Assembly (NCBI RefSeq): GCF_023072615.1
Contig: NZ_JAKNRW010000001.1
Span: 62,001 to 126,000 of the forward strand
Source: Pseudomonas violetae
Lineage (GTDB): Bacteria; Pseudomonadota; Gammaproteobacteria; Pseudomonadales; Pseudomonadaceae
Reading direction: 5' to 3'
DNA: 64,000 nucleotides
The notes beneath the pieces are model-generated. The model worked only from the letters and a program-made list of their open reading frames with translations. It ran no database searches and was not told where the DNA came from. The number at the start of each line of letters is the position of its first letter. Within the stretch, counting starts at the first letter, position 1. Shown here in pieces: positions 18,221 through 26,674 of the stretch. Position numbers and translations under genes: made by a program.

Positions 18221-18593
18221 GGAGCGTATCCAGTGCAGTTATCGCGTCGAGTACCGTGTCCCGTGTAAACGGCTTGGTCAGGTACAGATCTGCGCCACTC
18301 AGTAGTCCTGTCTGTTTATCGAAGACACTGCTTGCGCTGGAAAGCATCGCGATTGGCTTTTCACCCCAATCACCCCATCCCCTTAGAAGTTCAATTAGCC
18401 TTAGCCCGTCCAGCTCTGGCATCTCACGGTCGATGAAGCACGCGTCAGGAGCCATCTCTCGGATGACTGTAAGCGCTGCGTAACCGTTGACGGCCGTATG
18501 AACCTCGTAACCCGCGTTTTCTAGAAGCGTGACACCAAGTTTGCGTACGCCTGCACTGTCGTCGACGATGCATATGGAACGAATTTTGGGCAT
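18213..18593 (-). CDS. PilG/PilH-like single-domain response regulator
   Basis: The 126-residue CheY-type receiver has the acidic pocket (IVDDS), the phospho-acceptor Asp in FIDREMPELDG, a Ser switch residue in MLSSAS, and the conserved Lys in LTKPF. It has no output domain, so it acts by protein contact, as PilG/PilH do on pilus extension and retraction. It is the first gene of the leftward chemosensory operon and has a GAGAGGA ribosome site plus promoter motif copy c immediately upstream. Confidence 0.92.
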   Translation of the reverse strand: MPKIRSICIVDDSAGVRKLGVTLLENAGYEVHTAVNGYAALTVIREMAPDACFIDREMPELDGLRLIELLRGWGDWGEKPIAMLSSASSVFDKQTGLLSGADLYLTKPFTRDTVLDAITALDTLLE

Positions 18594-18617
18594 ATAAGAA
18601 ATCCTCTCGTATGCCCC

Positions 18618-18640
18618 TAATAGTGTATGGGAGGTGCACC
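18618..18640 (-). promoter_or_regulatory. GGNGCA-N9-CACTATT promoter-like motif (copy c)
   Basis: On the minus strand GGTGCA, nine bases, CACTATTA, ending 25 bases before the response-regulator start. It is the only promoter candidate seen for the 10-kb chemosensory operon. Confidence 0.65.
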
Positions 18641-18712
18641 TTTAACCGTGGCCAGCCTCGAGTTGGAGGTTTTTTTTTCGAGGACGTTATGTTGCTGACA
18701 AAGGAGATATCC

Positions 18713-19411
18713 ATGGTCAGCAAATCAAATCACCGTACCGCGTTCGGCTCAGACGCTAAATTTCTCGCGCGCTTGGCAAAGCAGGGAATATCTGTCGGCG
18801 GGGATGCTCCGGCAAACGTGGAAGCCCCCTTCCCTTCTGGCACTACTGTTCTGGAGGCAGCCACTTCGGTACGAAAGGAAAGCCGAGCTACATCCCGCAT
18901 GCGCAAAGTCAGGGAAGCAAACATGGATGGCCGGCGTGATCGGCTCTCTTACGACGCAGTAACTAACTCACTGACAGCCTTCTTCCCTGGCGCCATGCTG
19001 CTGGGCCTAAATGTGATGCTACGGGTGCACAACGCCAAGAGCACATCGCTAAAGGCTACCTGGTTAAAGCGTGTTGAGGCCTTAAGGTGGGAGTCGAGTG
19101 CCGCTTTCCAAAACTGGTTGGCGAACGCGCAGTACCCAGTGCTAGTTGAGGAGATTTACATTTCCGGTGAATCAACGCTTCTGGATCACGAGTCTGTAGC
19201 CGCCGCCTGTAAACCGGTAATTGACGCTTTCGTGGTCGCTGGCTTCTTGCCGGACGATAATGGACGGTTCGTCGCTCAACCCTTGGCGTATACCGAACGT
19301 GGAGACGTTTGCGGTGTTTTCATACGCTTCAAGCCTACGCCGAGGCCTTGGGGCTTCATCGACGATGGATCAATTGAACAAGCGCGCATGCAGATGGACT
19401 TGAAAAAATGA
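18713..19411 (+). CDS. hypothetical protein
   Basis: ATG 18713 is chosen because AAGGAG sits seven bases upstream. The 232-residue protein has a basic N-terminal 70 residues and an alpha/beta C-terminal part with no signal peptide and no family I recognise. It lies divergently from the chemosensory operon and just upstream of a ParB-like gene and its operators, so a role tied to DNA maintenance is possible but unsupported. Confidence 0.6.
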   Translation: MVSKSNHRTAFGSDAKFLARLAKQGISVGGDAPANVEAPFPSGTTVLEAATSVRKESRATSRMRKVREANMDGRRDRLSYDAVTNSLTAFFPGAMLLGLNVMLRVHNAKSTSLKATWLKRVEALRWESSAAFQNWLANAQYPVLVEEIYISGESTLLDHESVAAACKPVIDAFVVAGFLPDDNGRFVAQPLAYTERGDVCGVFIRFKPTPRPWGFIDDGSIEQARMQMDLKK

Positions 19412-19427
19412 ACGGCTCAGGTAGGCT

Positions 19428-19470
19428 CGTGTATCCGATACACGAAATTGAGGATGGATACACGTGTATC
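19428..19470 (+). promoter_or_regulatory. double palindromic operator at the solo ParB-like gene
   Basis: Two perfect palindromes built from the same half-site GATACAC: CGTGTATCCGATACACG at 19428-19444 and GATACACGTGTATC at 19457-19470. The second one contains the GTG start codon at 19464, so a bound protein would block both transcription and initiation. The obvious candidate is autoregulation by the encoded ParB-like protein. Confidence 0.7.
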
Positions 19471-20321
19471 AATTAGATCCCGAAGAACTGGATACGCTCG
19501 GCATCGAGTCGGTCCTTACAACCCTTATGGACATTGGGGTTGAGCAGCTTTTTCCAGGCATTTGGCAGCAGCGAAAGTCCTTCGCCGAAGCAGCACTTGA
19601 CGATCTCGCTGACTCAATGAAGACAGCCGGTACTAACGTCGTCCCTTTGATTGTGGTGCCTAGAGAAGAAGGCGGTTACAGCATCATTGCCGGCGAACGG
19701 CGGTGGCGCGCTGCCCAGCGTATTCAGATGGCTAAGCTGAAGTGTGAGGTGGGCAAGTACTCCTATCGGCAGGCCCTATACATATCAGCTGTAGAAAATA
19801 TTCAGCGAGACGACCTCAATCCGATTGAGGAGGCCACTTCGTTTCAGGTACTCGCTGACGAGTTCGGCTTGTCGCATGACGTGATTGCGTACCGGGTGGG
19901 TAAAAGCCGAGCACACGTATCAAACTATGTGCGGCTTTTGAAGCTGGACTTCAGGGTTCGAGACGCATTGATCTCGAAGCGGCTAACGTTTGCGCAGGCA
20001 CGGCCCCTCTGCTCGCTTCGTTTGTTGTCAGATCAGCGGAAGATCGCTGAGAAGGCGTTGAATCTGGAATGGTCTGTACTAGAAATAACAAACGCCGTCA
20101 ACAAGATTCTTAAGAAACCAGAGGTAACTGTTAAACTGTCTGATAGCGATGCCGACCTGCGGCGTCTTGAACGTGCGATTTCCGAGAGGGTGGGGCTTGA
20201 ATGCGTGGTTAGGCGATCCCCAAAAGGGCAATGGCAGTTGGGCTTTAACGCGCCGGAAAGCGAGAGCTTCTCCGGATTGCTGGAACGCCTAGGCGTTCGT
20301 ACTGATATCGATTTTGACTAG
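19464..20321 (+). CDS. ParB/Spo0J-family protein without an adjacent ParA
   Basis: The 285-residue protein has the ParB N-terminal CTP-binding fold, including IIAGERRWRA and the ENIQRDDLNPIEEA motif, followed by a helix-turn-helix (GLSHDVIAYRVGKSRAHVSN) and a C-terminal region that could dimerise. The start is GTG 19464 behind GAGG. No parA adjoins it; the parA-parB pair is 2 kb downstream and its ParB is a different, longer protein. It may be a KorB-like regulator or a spreading factor acting on the GATACAC palindromes at its own start. Confidence 0.85.
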   Translation: MYQLDPEELDTLGIESVLTTLMDIGVEQLFPGIWQQRKSFAEAALDDLADSMKTAGTNVVPLIVVPREEGGYSIIAGERRWRAAQRIQMAKLKCEVGKYSYRQALYISAVENIQRDDLNPIEEATSFQVLADEFGLSHDVIAYRVGKSRAHVSNYVRLLKLDFRVRDALISKRLTFAQARPLCSLRLLSDQRKIAEKALNLEWSVLEITNAVNKILKKPEVTVKLSDSDADLRRLERAISERVGLECVVRRSPKGQWQLGFNAPESESFSGLLERLGVRTDIDFD

Positions 20322-20342
20322 TGAGTCGATTAGGCGGGTTTT

Positions 20343-20365
20343 GGGCCACTCGCCGTCCACTATTT
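20343..20365 (+). promoter_or_regulatory. GGNGCA-N9-CACTATT promoter-like motif (copy d)
   Basis: GGGCCA, nine bases, CACTATTT. This is the least exact of the seven copies, with the first half changed from GCA to CCA. It lies 120 bases upstream of the lipoprotein start at 20486. Confidence 0.5.
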
Positions 20366-20474
20366 AAGCAAACACATTTGGATTTGCGCTTGATGCCCTC
20401 CCCCCTCCTCCAGCCTTCGGTCAGCGTTACCCGCCTGCTCCGAGGTTTCCTACCTTCGGGCATCAATGCAACAG

Positions 20475-20500
20475 GACCTTTCTGCATGCGGAATCTTTTC
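20475..20500. repeat. GCATGC palindrome site 6, over the lipoprotein start
   Basis: TTTCTGCATGCGGAATCTTT; the ATG of the core is the start codon. Confidence 0.75.
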
Positions 20501-22096
20501 AACCTCACCCTGCTTGCAGCAGCGCTGGCGCTTTCCGGGTGCGGGTCACTGGCAGTAAAGCCAACTGAGCTAACCACGATTGATCCTCAGAGCCAGTATG
20601 ACGATCAGATTCAAGATGCTCTCGGTTCGCAAAAATTTGTAGAGGCCCAGATGCTCTACCAACGTCGCTTCAACGACTACCAGAGCCAGATTGACGAACT
20701 AGAGAAAAGGCGCAGCCAACTCGATGCGGCCATGAACGCCCGAGCTTACGAAGGTGGTATGAGTGAGGCCCCCGCCTCTGCATCTGAGGCCGGCCGAATC
20801 AACGAGTACCAGGACGCCTCCAGGGCGTCTCAGGCACGTGTGGCTGAGGTAGCGTCTAAGTTAACCATCCAGCAGTCACTAATCGAGAACCGACGTGATA
20901 AAGATCTGCTTGAGGCAGACAGTAGGGCAGCTAAGAAGATTGCGGATATTGAAATAGCCTCTGCCAAGGACAGATCTGGGGTTGAGGACAGGATCAACCA
21001 GGACATCGAAGGGCGTCGTAGCATTGATAATGCCGCCCGACTTGCTGACTCGAAGCGGTTCGATGAGCAGCGATTTACTTTGGCGCTGGCCAACGCGGAA
21101 GCTGAGCGCATGGCGAAGACCCGACTTGATGACGAAACCCTAGCTTTGGGGCGGATACAGGCGGAAGCCAACGGGCGAGTTAATCAGCAGGATGCAAGGA
21201 TCGCAGAGCTCAAGCGTCAAATAGCCGAGATTGAGGGGCAGATGCTAAAAACGCGGCTGGCGGACGATTCTGCTATCCGAAATCAAGAATCCAAAGTCAG
21301 CTTCGCTCAGGGCGAGGTGAACCGGCTGGGTAAGATTTCCCAAGACTTGAAGTCCTCGACGGTAGCAGTGGAAGCCGGGTACACCCCTCAAGCAACCGAC
21401 TACGTTCAAGCTAAGAACGCAGAATTGAGCCGCGCAAATGCCGATGCGGATGTTCGCAAGGCGCAGCGTATTGCCGATGTTAATTCGCAAGCGGCACGTG
21501 AAAAAAATGACATCGTTTCGCGGGCGAGAACTGAGTTGGCCTCGTTGTCGGTCAATACAGAGATGGCCAAAGCGAATATCGTTGCGCCTGTTGTAACTGG
21601 TCGCTCGGTCTACAGTGGAAATGCTGCCCCGCCGAAACCTACTCCAGCACCCGCTCCGGTAGGTCGCACGCCTCCGACGCTAATGAAGCCTGCGCCCGTT
21701 CTGACGATAAATCGGTTTGAACCCAAAGTCGACGCCACACCACTTGTTATCGGGAATGATGAGATTGGAGGTTCGGTGCTTGCCGGAGGCAACCGCATCT
21801 CTCCCCCCGGCCCACCATCCTCCGCGGCGCCCCTGTTGGTCGCGCCCAAGTCGCGCAGCGTCTATGACGTGTTTTACGTCTACAAGGACGAGGGCACCTG
21901 GAACAAGTTCCAGCAGTTCCTCAAGGCCTATGGGATTACTGATTTTGAGCCGACGCATGACAACAGGGCAGGGGAGTTCTTCATCTACTGCGGGCGATAC
22001 TACGATCATGACCAAGCCGCGGCGCGGGTCGCCTTTCTTAACAAAACTACGTCGACAGTGAACGTGAAAGTTCGCGAGACCCAAGTGCCGCTTTGA
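20486..22096 (+). CDS. large coiled-coil lipoprotein
   Basis: ATG 20486 is chosen because it begins a clean lipoprotein signal (MRNLFNLTLLAAALALSGC). Residues 60-330 are a long charged coiled coil rich in Ala, Glu, Arg and Gln. After a Pro-rich linker, the last 90 residues form a small domain beginning VYDVFYVYKDEGTWNKF. The coiled coil resembles that of the first gene of the pilus operon (46,010) in composition. Copy d of the pilus-type promoter precedes it, so a structural role in the pilus or transfer envelope complex is likely but unproven. The start codon lies inside a GCATGC palindrome. Confidence 0.7.
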   Translation: MRNLFNLTLLAAALALSGCGSLAVKPTELTTIDPQSQYDDQIQDALGSQKFVEAQMLYQRRFNDYQSQIDELEKRRSQLDAAMNARAYEGGMSEAPASASEAGRINEYQDASRASQARVAEVASKLTIQQSLIENRRDKDLLEADSRAAKKIADIEIASAKDRSGVEDRINQDIEGRRSIDNAARLADSKRFDEQRFTLALANAEAERMAKTRLDDETLALGRIQAEANGRVNQQDARIAELKRQIAEIEGQMLKTRLADDSAIRNQESKVSFAQGEVNRLGKISQDLKSSTVAVEAGYTPQATDYVQAKNAELSRANADADVRKAQRIADVNSQAAREKNDIVSRARTELASLSVNTEMAKANIVAPVVTGRSVYSGNAAPPKPTPAPAPVGRTPPTLMKPAPVLTINRFEPKVDATPLVIGNDEIGGSVLAGGNRISPPGPPSSAAPLLVAPKSRSVYDVFYVYKDEGTWNKFQQFLKAYGITDFEPTHDNRAGEFFIYCGRYYDHDQAAARVAFLNKTTSTVNVKVRETQVPL

Positions 22097-22100
22097 CCAA

Positions 22101-22126
22101 AAAAGATTCTGCATGCGAAATGTTTT
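22101..22126. repeat. GCATGC palindrome site 7, upstream of parA
   Basis: Arms AAAAGATT and AATGTTTTT around CTGCATGCGA. Intergenic, about 120 bases before parA. A weaker GCATGC (22174-22179) follows. Confidence 0.82.
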
Positions 22127-22245
22127 TCGCCGCCGTTATTCAGCAAATGCGGAAATTTTGAAATTATATTTGCGCATGCGTGGTTTTATACTTGAAAATG
22201 CGCGCCATGCGGTTACATTGAACTGCATCTGAAAAGGAGCCAGTC

Positions 22246-23112
22246 ATGTCACTGCAGAAGCGCACCAAAGAGCAGGCGAAGGTTGTTGTAATCGAAAACC
22301 AGAAAGGCGGCGTAGGTAAAACCACTATTGCCTACCATGTAGCATGCTTTTTAGCTGAGTTGGGTTACCGGGTACTAGCGATCGATCTCGATCCGCAGGG
22401 TAACTTGTCGAGCCGGTTTTTAAGCCGGGCTGAGCGCATAAACGGTTATCGCTCGGTTCATATGTTCATGGCTGATCGCCCAGTTTTCGCGCCGCTTTCT
22501 ACATCCGTGGAAGTGGATATTGTCTACGCGCTGGACCGTGACGTGGAGTTGGGAAATGTCGAGCGTATTGACCTCGGCGCCGCGATGATGAGTTTCGGTA
22601 CTAATCTCGAGCCACTGATGGATGATTACGATTACCTTGTGATCGACACGCCACCTGCACACGGAAACAAAATGACCGCTGCAAGCTTGGCGAGCACTCA
22701 TATGTTCGTCCCTGTCGAGCTGGCCGCATTCGCTGTGACGGGTGTTGAGAGCGTCATGGAGACCCTCGCCGAGATCGGGCATCTAGTCGGACGGCCTGTG
22801 AAGATCACCGGGCTTATCTGCAATCGAATTCGTAACATTGAAGCTCACCGAACTGCGCTGGCTGAAATGCAGGCGGCAGCCGGGAACCTTCATGTCTTAA
22901 AATCGAAGCTCTATGCCAATACTGCGATTGATACTGCACTGCGTGATGGCATTCCAGTTTGGAAGAAGAAAACATCTGGTGCGCAGCGAGAAAGCGCCAA
23001 GATTATGCTGACTCTCATGAAAGAGATTGGCTCCTTAATTGGCGCTAAGGCTAAATCCAAGCCCGGCAAACCAGTGAAGAAGGTTAAGCAGCAAGGAGTT
23101 ACTACGGCATGA
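22246..23112 (+). CDS. parA: ParA partition ATPase
   Basis: The 288-residue protein has a deviant Walker A (ENQKGGVGKTT), switch I (DLDPQGN) and Walker B/switch II (YLVIDTPPA), typical of type Ia/Ib partition ATPases, and ends in a basic tail. It binds nucleoid DNA with ATP and moves ParB-parS complexes so each daughter cell receives a plasmid. AAGGAG lies seven bases before ATG 22246. Its last four bases overlap parB (ATGA). A strong GCATGC palindrome lies in the upstream region at 22,101-22,126. Confidence 0.95.
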   Translation: MSLQKRTKEQAKVVVIENQKGGVGKTTIAYHVACFLAELGYRVLAIDLDPQGNLSSRFLSRAERINGYRSVHMFMADRPVFAPLSTSVEVDIVYALDRDVELGNVERIDLGAAMMSFGTNLEPLMDDYDYLVIDTPPAHGNKMTAASLASTHMFVPVELAAFAVTGVESVMETLAEIGHLVGRPVKITGLICNRIRNIEAHRTALAEMQAAAGNLHVLKSKLYANTAIDTALRDGIPVWKKKTSGAQRESAKIMLTLMKEIGSLIGAKAKSKPGKPVKKVKQQGVTTA

Positions 23113-24332
23113 AACAAGACTTTGCAAGATTCGGGCAAATGGCCGCCTTGACTGACATGTCGGCGAATGCCCAAGAGGGGACTATTCTCCATCTCGACCC
23201 GAGCCAAGTGCGCGTGGAAGCGCAAGTGCGTACAGTCTTCGAAGGAATTGAGGAGCTTGCTGACGCAATGAGGATTGAGCAGCAAAATCCAATCATCGTA
23301 TCCCCACTGGATAAAAATACGAACACGTACCTCCTTCAGAAAGGGGAGCGCCGCTTAAGGGCTGCGATTCTCATAGGTGGCGGTTTTAAGATTAAAGCTA
23401 TTGTAGATTCCACTGTACGCACGGATGCAGAGGCGGTCGTATCGCAGATGATGGAAAACGTACACCGTGACGATTTCAAACCGATCGAGATAGCCAAGGG
23501 GCTCGTGGCATTACGAACCCTTATGAAGGAAGAGGGATTGAAAGGTACGGGCAAAGAACTCGCGCACCGTATGAAAAAGAAAGAGTCCTGGATATCCAAG
23601 CACCTGGCTTTAGCGGAACTTCCGGACGAGTTAGCGCAGCTCGTTGCTGATAAACAAATGCTGGATGCGGAATTGATCCAGTCGCTACTTAGAATCTCAG
23701 AATTGAGCCCTGATCTGTATCTAGAACTCATGGTTCAAGCTAGAACAGAGGAGGGGGTTAGCCGCCAGGAAGCGCGTGCCCATCTAAAACGTCTACGCGG
23801 TGGTTCGCCTACGCCTGCAGACCAAGACGGCTTAGGAGTGCAGCCAACCACCAAAGGTGGCCATGCCTCTCCGGGAACCGCGACTCCTCAGCAACCCGCA
23901 GGCGGCGATGCGAAAAGATTACCGGCGAACGATTCTGCTGCTACCGTCCGTGTCATCCCAACTGAGCATCAGGTAGGGCAGGGCGCTAATCCACCATCAT
24001 CGGAAGAAAACATTTCGCATGCGAAATCTTCTGGCGCGACCCCTGGCCTCGCAGATTCGAAGATTCCTGCTTCGCGAGCGGAAAACTCTACTTCGCGCAA
24101 GGTAGGAAAATACGAAATCATCCAGATTGACGCTTCGCACGCGGTTATGCAGGTTCGCATCAATACCGAGAAGAAGGTAATCACCGGTGAGCTAAGGCTT
24201 GACCAGGCCGTACGTGGCAAACCGAGCAAAGGCTTCGTGACCTACCTTGACGGTGGCAAGCAGCATGAGGCGGTGTTTGATCTTGAGCTTATCGAGATAA
24301 TCACGCTTACACAGCTTGCCCAGGACGATTAG
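23109..24332 (+). CDS. parB: ParB partition protein
   Basis: The 407-residue protein is coupled to parA. It has the ParB N-terminal fold (QKGERRLRAA and ENVHRDDFKPIEIA, the CTP-binding motifs), a central helix-turn-helix (TGKELAHRMKKKESWISKH), then a disordered Pro/Ser/Ala-rich linker and a C-terminal dimer-like domain after residue 325. A GCATGC palindrome is embedded in the linker coding region (encoding ISHAKS), and further copies flank the operon. ParB would load on parS and slide with CTP. Confidence 0.93.
   Translation: MKQDFARFGQMAALTDMSANAQEGTILHLDPSQVRVEAQVRTVFEGIEELADAMRIEQQNPIIVSPLDKNTNTYLLQKGERRLRAAILIGGGFKIKAIVDSTVRTDAEAVVSQMMENVHRDDFKPIEIAKGLVALRTLMKEEGLKGTGKELAHRMKKKESWISKHLALAELPDELAQLVADKQMLDAELIQSLLRISELSPDLYLELMVQARTEEGVSRQEARAHLKRLRGGSPTPADQDGLGVQPTTKGGHASPGTATPQQPAGGDAKRLPANDSAATVRVIPTEHQVGQGANPPSSEENISHAKSSGATPGLADSKIPASRAENSTSRKVGKYEIIQIDASHAVMQVRINTEKKVITGELRLDQAVRGKPSKGFVTYLDGGKQHEAVFDLELIEIITLTQLAQDD
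24009..24031. repeat. GCATGC palindrome site 8, in parB
   Basis: CATTTCGCATGCGAAATCTT, encoding ISHAKS in the ParB linker. Confidence 0.8.
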
Positions 24333-24334
24333 TG

Positions 24335-24360
24335 GAAAAGATTCCGCATGCGAAATATAG
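24335..24360. repeat. GCATGC palindrome site 9, just after parB
   Basis: AAAAGATTCCGCATGCGAAA, two bases after the parB stop and just before the terminator. Confidence 0.82.
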
Positions 24361-24361
24361 G

Positions 24362-24388
24362 AAGGGGCCTCGAAAGGGCCCCTTTTTT
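24362..24388 (+). terminator. intrinsic terminator after parAB
   Basis: AAGGGGCC pairs with GGCCCCTT across a seven-base loop, followed by TTTTTT. It lies 30 bases after parB. Confidence 0.9.
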
Positions 24389-24393
24389 GTTTT

Positions 24394-24418
24394 TTCTGGT
24401 ACACCGTGTTCTTGATTC
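24394..24418 (+). repeat. 25-base direct repeat, copy 1
   Basis: It matches 21 of 25 bases at 25171-25195. Both copies begin TTCTGGTACA and both start right after an intrinsic terminator, so each may hold the upstream part of a new transcription unit. Confidence 0.6.
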
Positions 24419-24629
24419 CCAGAGACCGGAATCGTAGCCTGAAGACGTTTTTAGTGATCTTCCCGTGTCCTTGAGATAATTCTCTGGCACTGATCACAGC
24501 CTTTTCCGGCCTGCGCTAATTCGCCTGGCTTGCTTAGGTGGTCTATCCAGCGTTGCTAATTCTCCACTGGTTTTGACCTCTCGCTTTCGCTTTAAAACTG
24601 CACCTAGTGTTTTTGGTGTCTGTTTAACC

Positions 24630-24641
24630 GCTCTTTAACAA
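24630..24641 (+). promoter_or_regulatory. boxA-like antitermination element
   Basis: GCTCTTTAACAA is identical to the core of rrn leader boxA, the RNA element bound by NusB-NusE. Confidence 0.55.
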
Positions 24642-25072
24642 GTCATCGTCTTAGGTTGTCTTCCATCTGGATTGCTCCCTGCGACTTGCCGTTTGATGTT
24701 TTCACATCATTCGCCACCTCGCGCAATTGTCCATCTTTGCTACTGCTTCTGGTTGCATATGGCTGTTCTGCGTGGTTTTTGGCGTTTGTGTGAGTCCTTT
24801 CGCACTCATCATTCGTCACTACCCGTCGCAGCTTGCCATCTCGATTGAGACCCTGAGATCTCACGTGGCTTAACAAAAGCCATTTGAGAGGTGTATATCG
24901 TCCCTTTGATTAGGCTCGATGTTGACCACTTTCGCTGCCCCTTTCTGTGTTCGCCGCTGCTCTTTACTGGATTCCAGTTCTTGATGCGCAGTTCGCCGCT
25001 AGGTTGCTTCTTCTTGCACGCACATATCGCTGCAGGTTATGAGAGTCGTCTTCACCACCACATGACTTATGT

Positions 25073-25122
25073 CTGGATACCCCTCGTGTAGCTTCGTAAG
25101 AGGCTACAGGAGCGGTATCCAG
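25073..25122 (+). other. 50-base RNA hairpin
   Basis: CTGGATACC (25073-25081) pairs with GGTATCCAG (25114-25122). Inside it CTC pairs with GAG and TGTAGC with GCTACA. It lies 15 bases before the terminator that ends the candidate RNA. Confidence 0.65.
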
Positions 25123-25136
25123 GCTCAGCACTACCA

Positions 25137-25170
25137 GAGGCCCGGCGTTCATCGTCCGGGCCTTTTTTAT
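25137..25170 (+). terminator. intrinsic terminator with no gene upstream
   Basis: AGGCCCGG pairs with CCGGGCCT, followed by a T-run. No protein gene ends here, so it marks the 3' end of an RNA. Confidence 0.85.
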
Positions 25171-25402
25171 TTCTGGTACATCATGTCCTTGAATCTGGGT
25201 GCAGCGATCAGTAGCGTCATAGGCGATCTATTTGCCAGTCTTCCGCATGCGCTATTTCGCATCGGATTCTGTCGAAGATTCCTTGCGTAGCTAATTCTGC
25301 GCTCGGGCTCTTTAAAAATCCGCATTCACGTAACACACACCCCTTAGGGCACGCCAAATGCCCCTAGGGACATGGCTGCCTCTTTTTCTAGGAGAAACAG
25401 TC
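25171..25402 (+). promoter_or_regulatory. leader of the 15-kb gene series, with second boxA
   Basis: It begins with copy 2 of the 25-base repeat (25171-25195), holds GCTAATTC at 25290-25297 and a boxA-like GCTCTTTAAAAA at 25307-25318. It ends with a hairpin whose arms are TAGGGCA and TGCCCCTA (about 25346-25371), then a ribosome site (TAGGAG) for the primase-like gene. Confidence 0.55.
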
Positions 25403-26662
25403 ATGGCAGCAAAAAAACTTCCTCCTTTGAAGGATGAGGTAGAGCGTATTGTTAAGGAAGCAGGTGGATGGTTGAACGTTATTGAACGTGTCTGCCCGAT
25501 GCTTGGTCCTGCAATTCGCAACCTCGGTCACAGCGTGGACTGTCCTTTTCCCGAACGGCACCGAAATGGCGGCGGTCAGGATGATTTCAGATTCTCAGCG
25601 TCGACTAAACAAGCGTCACATGAAGGTAGGGCCATCTGTTCCTGTAACCAGGACGGATGGGCACCAATTGATCTGCTTATCGAAGCTGGCGTCGGATCAA
25701 GCTACGTCGACGTTTGCAAAGAAATTAAGCGGGCTTTTGATAAGAACGGCGAGTACCAGGCCAAAGTTGCTCCGGCTCCCCAACGCCAACGTCCCCGCTC
25801 AACAGCGGATGACAACGCACGAAAAGTTGCCGCGCAAAAACAGATAGTCAAGGATCTGTTGCCGCTCGGACATCCAGACGCGCGCATCGGACGGTTGTAC
25901 TTTCGTCGTCGCGGCATCCCCCTCAACAAAGCCATTGGCGATGTTAAGTTCCACCCGGCACTTCCCTACTACGTTACTCGTACCGTTAAGGGGGTGAAGG
26001 TCAAGGAGCTTTTGGGGCTGTTCCCGGCGATCGTTTCTGCTTTTCGTAATGGGCAGGGTAGGGTGATGAATCTTCATCGCATTTTCCTTTCCCAGGACGG
26101 ACGCAAGCTCGATCACCCTGAAGTGACCAAACCCAAAAAGGTATGTTCTGGACTGGACAATTGGTCGAAGGCGTCGATCCCTGTCGCCACCGTAGCTGGA
26201 TGCAGGACTCTGCATATCTGTGAAGGTGTCGAGAAAGGATGGGCTATTCACCTTGCAATGAATGAGACGGTGAAGGCTGCTAACAGCTGCACATCGCTCC
26301 CTGGCCAGTTTGTCGATCGCGCTGATTACGACGACGTTGTTTTGTGGGCCGATCATGACCCCTACAACGTAGTGCGTGAGAAGCACGGCGACGGGCAAAC
26401 CTACATGTTTAAGCTCTTTGTTGAGCTTATGCGTGCCGGTTTCCGAGTCTGCTTGATGGTCCCCGACACAAATCCCACTACGGAAGCGAAAGGTCCGGAC
26501 TGGGAGGACATCGTGGTCAATGAGAAGGTGTTGGAAATGCCACAGGCGGAACGTTTCGATTACCTGCGTACCCGTTCCCTCTCGGGCGGTGTGTTTACAC
26601 CTACAGGCCATGCCAAGAAGCTCCCAACAGGGGGCGTCGAGGTACAGTCTCAGGCGGCGTGA
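25403..26662 (+). CDS. primase-like protein: zinc finger plus Toprim domain
   Basis: ATG 25403 follows AGGAG. The 419-residue protein has an N-terminal zinc-finger region with Cys and His spaced as in phage/plasmid primase zinc-binding domains (DCPFPERH near residue 47, ICSCNQDGW near 80). It has a Toprim-type half with the Glu motif HICEGVEKGWA near residue 271 and the DxD-like motif LWADHDP near 312. It should lay down RNA primers for plasmid replication or for the transferred strand. No helicase domain is present. It heads the leader-rich gene series and is followed by its own terminator. Confidence 0.8.
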   Translation: MAAKKLPPLKDEVERIVKEAGGWLNVIERVCPMLGPAIRNLGHSVDCPFPERHRNGGGQDDFRFSASTKQASHEGRAICSCNQDGWAPIDLLIEAGVGSSYVDVCKEIKRAFDKNGEYQAKVAPAPQRQRPRSTADDNARKVAAQKQIVKDLLPLGHPDARIGRLYFRRRGIPLNKAIGDVKFHPALPYYVTRTVKGVKVKELLGLFPAIVSAFRNGQGRVMNLHRIFLSQDGRKLDHPEVTKPKKVCSGLDNWSKASIPVATVAGCRTLHICEGVEKGWAIHLAMNETVKAANSCTSLPGQFVDRADYDDVVLWADHDPYNVVREKHGDGQTYMFKLFVELMRAGFRVCLMVPDTNPTTEAKGPDWEDIVVNEKVLEMPQAERFDYLRTRSLSGGVFTPTGHAKKLPTGGVEVQSQAA

Positions 26663-26674
26663 AAGCTACCAAGA

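Larger units (their letters stand above)
24389..25172 (+). ncRNA. candidate structured non-coding RNA between two terminators
   Basis: These 780 bases hold no convincing gene. They start with a 25-base sequence (24394-24418) that recurs just after the second terminator. They contain a boxA-like GCTCTTTAACAA (24630-24641), a boxA-like GCTCTTTACTGG (24959-24970), a small hairpin (TGGCTTAACAAAAGCCA, about 24866-24882) and a 50-base hairpin at 25073-25122, and they end in an intrinsic terminator at 25137-25170. A defined 3' end without an open frame is what a stable RNA would show. It is not a family I recognise; it could also be a decayed gene. Confidence 0.5.

Noticed and set aside
24891..25091. 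Plus-strand 66-residue frame in the candidate ncRNA
   Set aside because: GTG start, no clear ribosome site, odd composition; the region is better explained by RNA structure.
25073..25122. tRNA-like or rRNA gene
   Set aside because: A single long hairpin without cloverleaf arms, CCA end or T-loop sequence.
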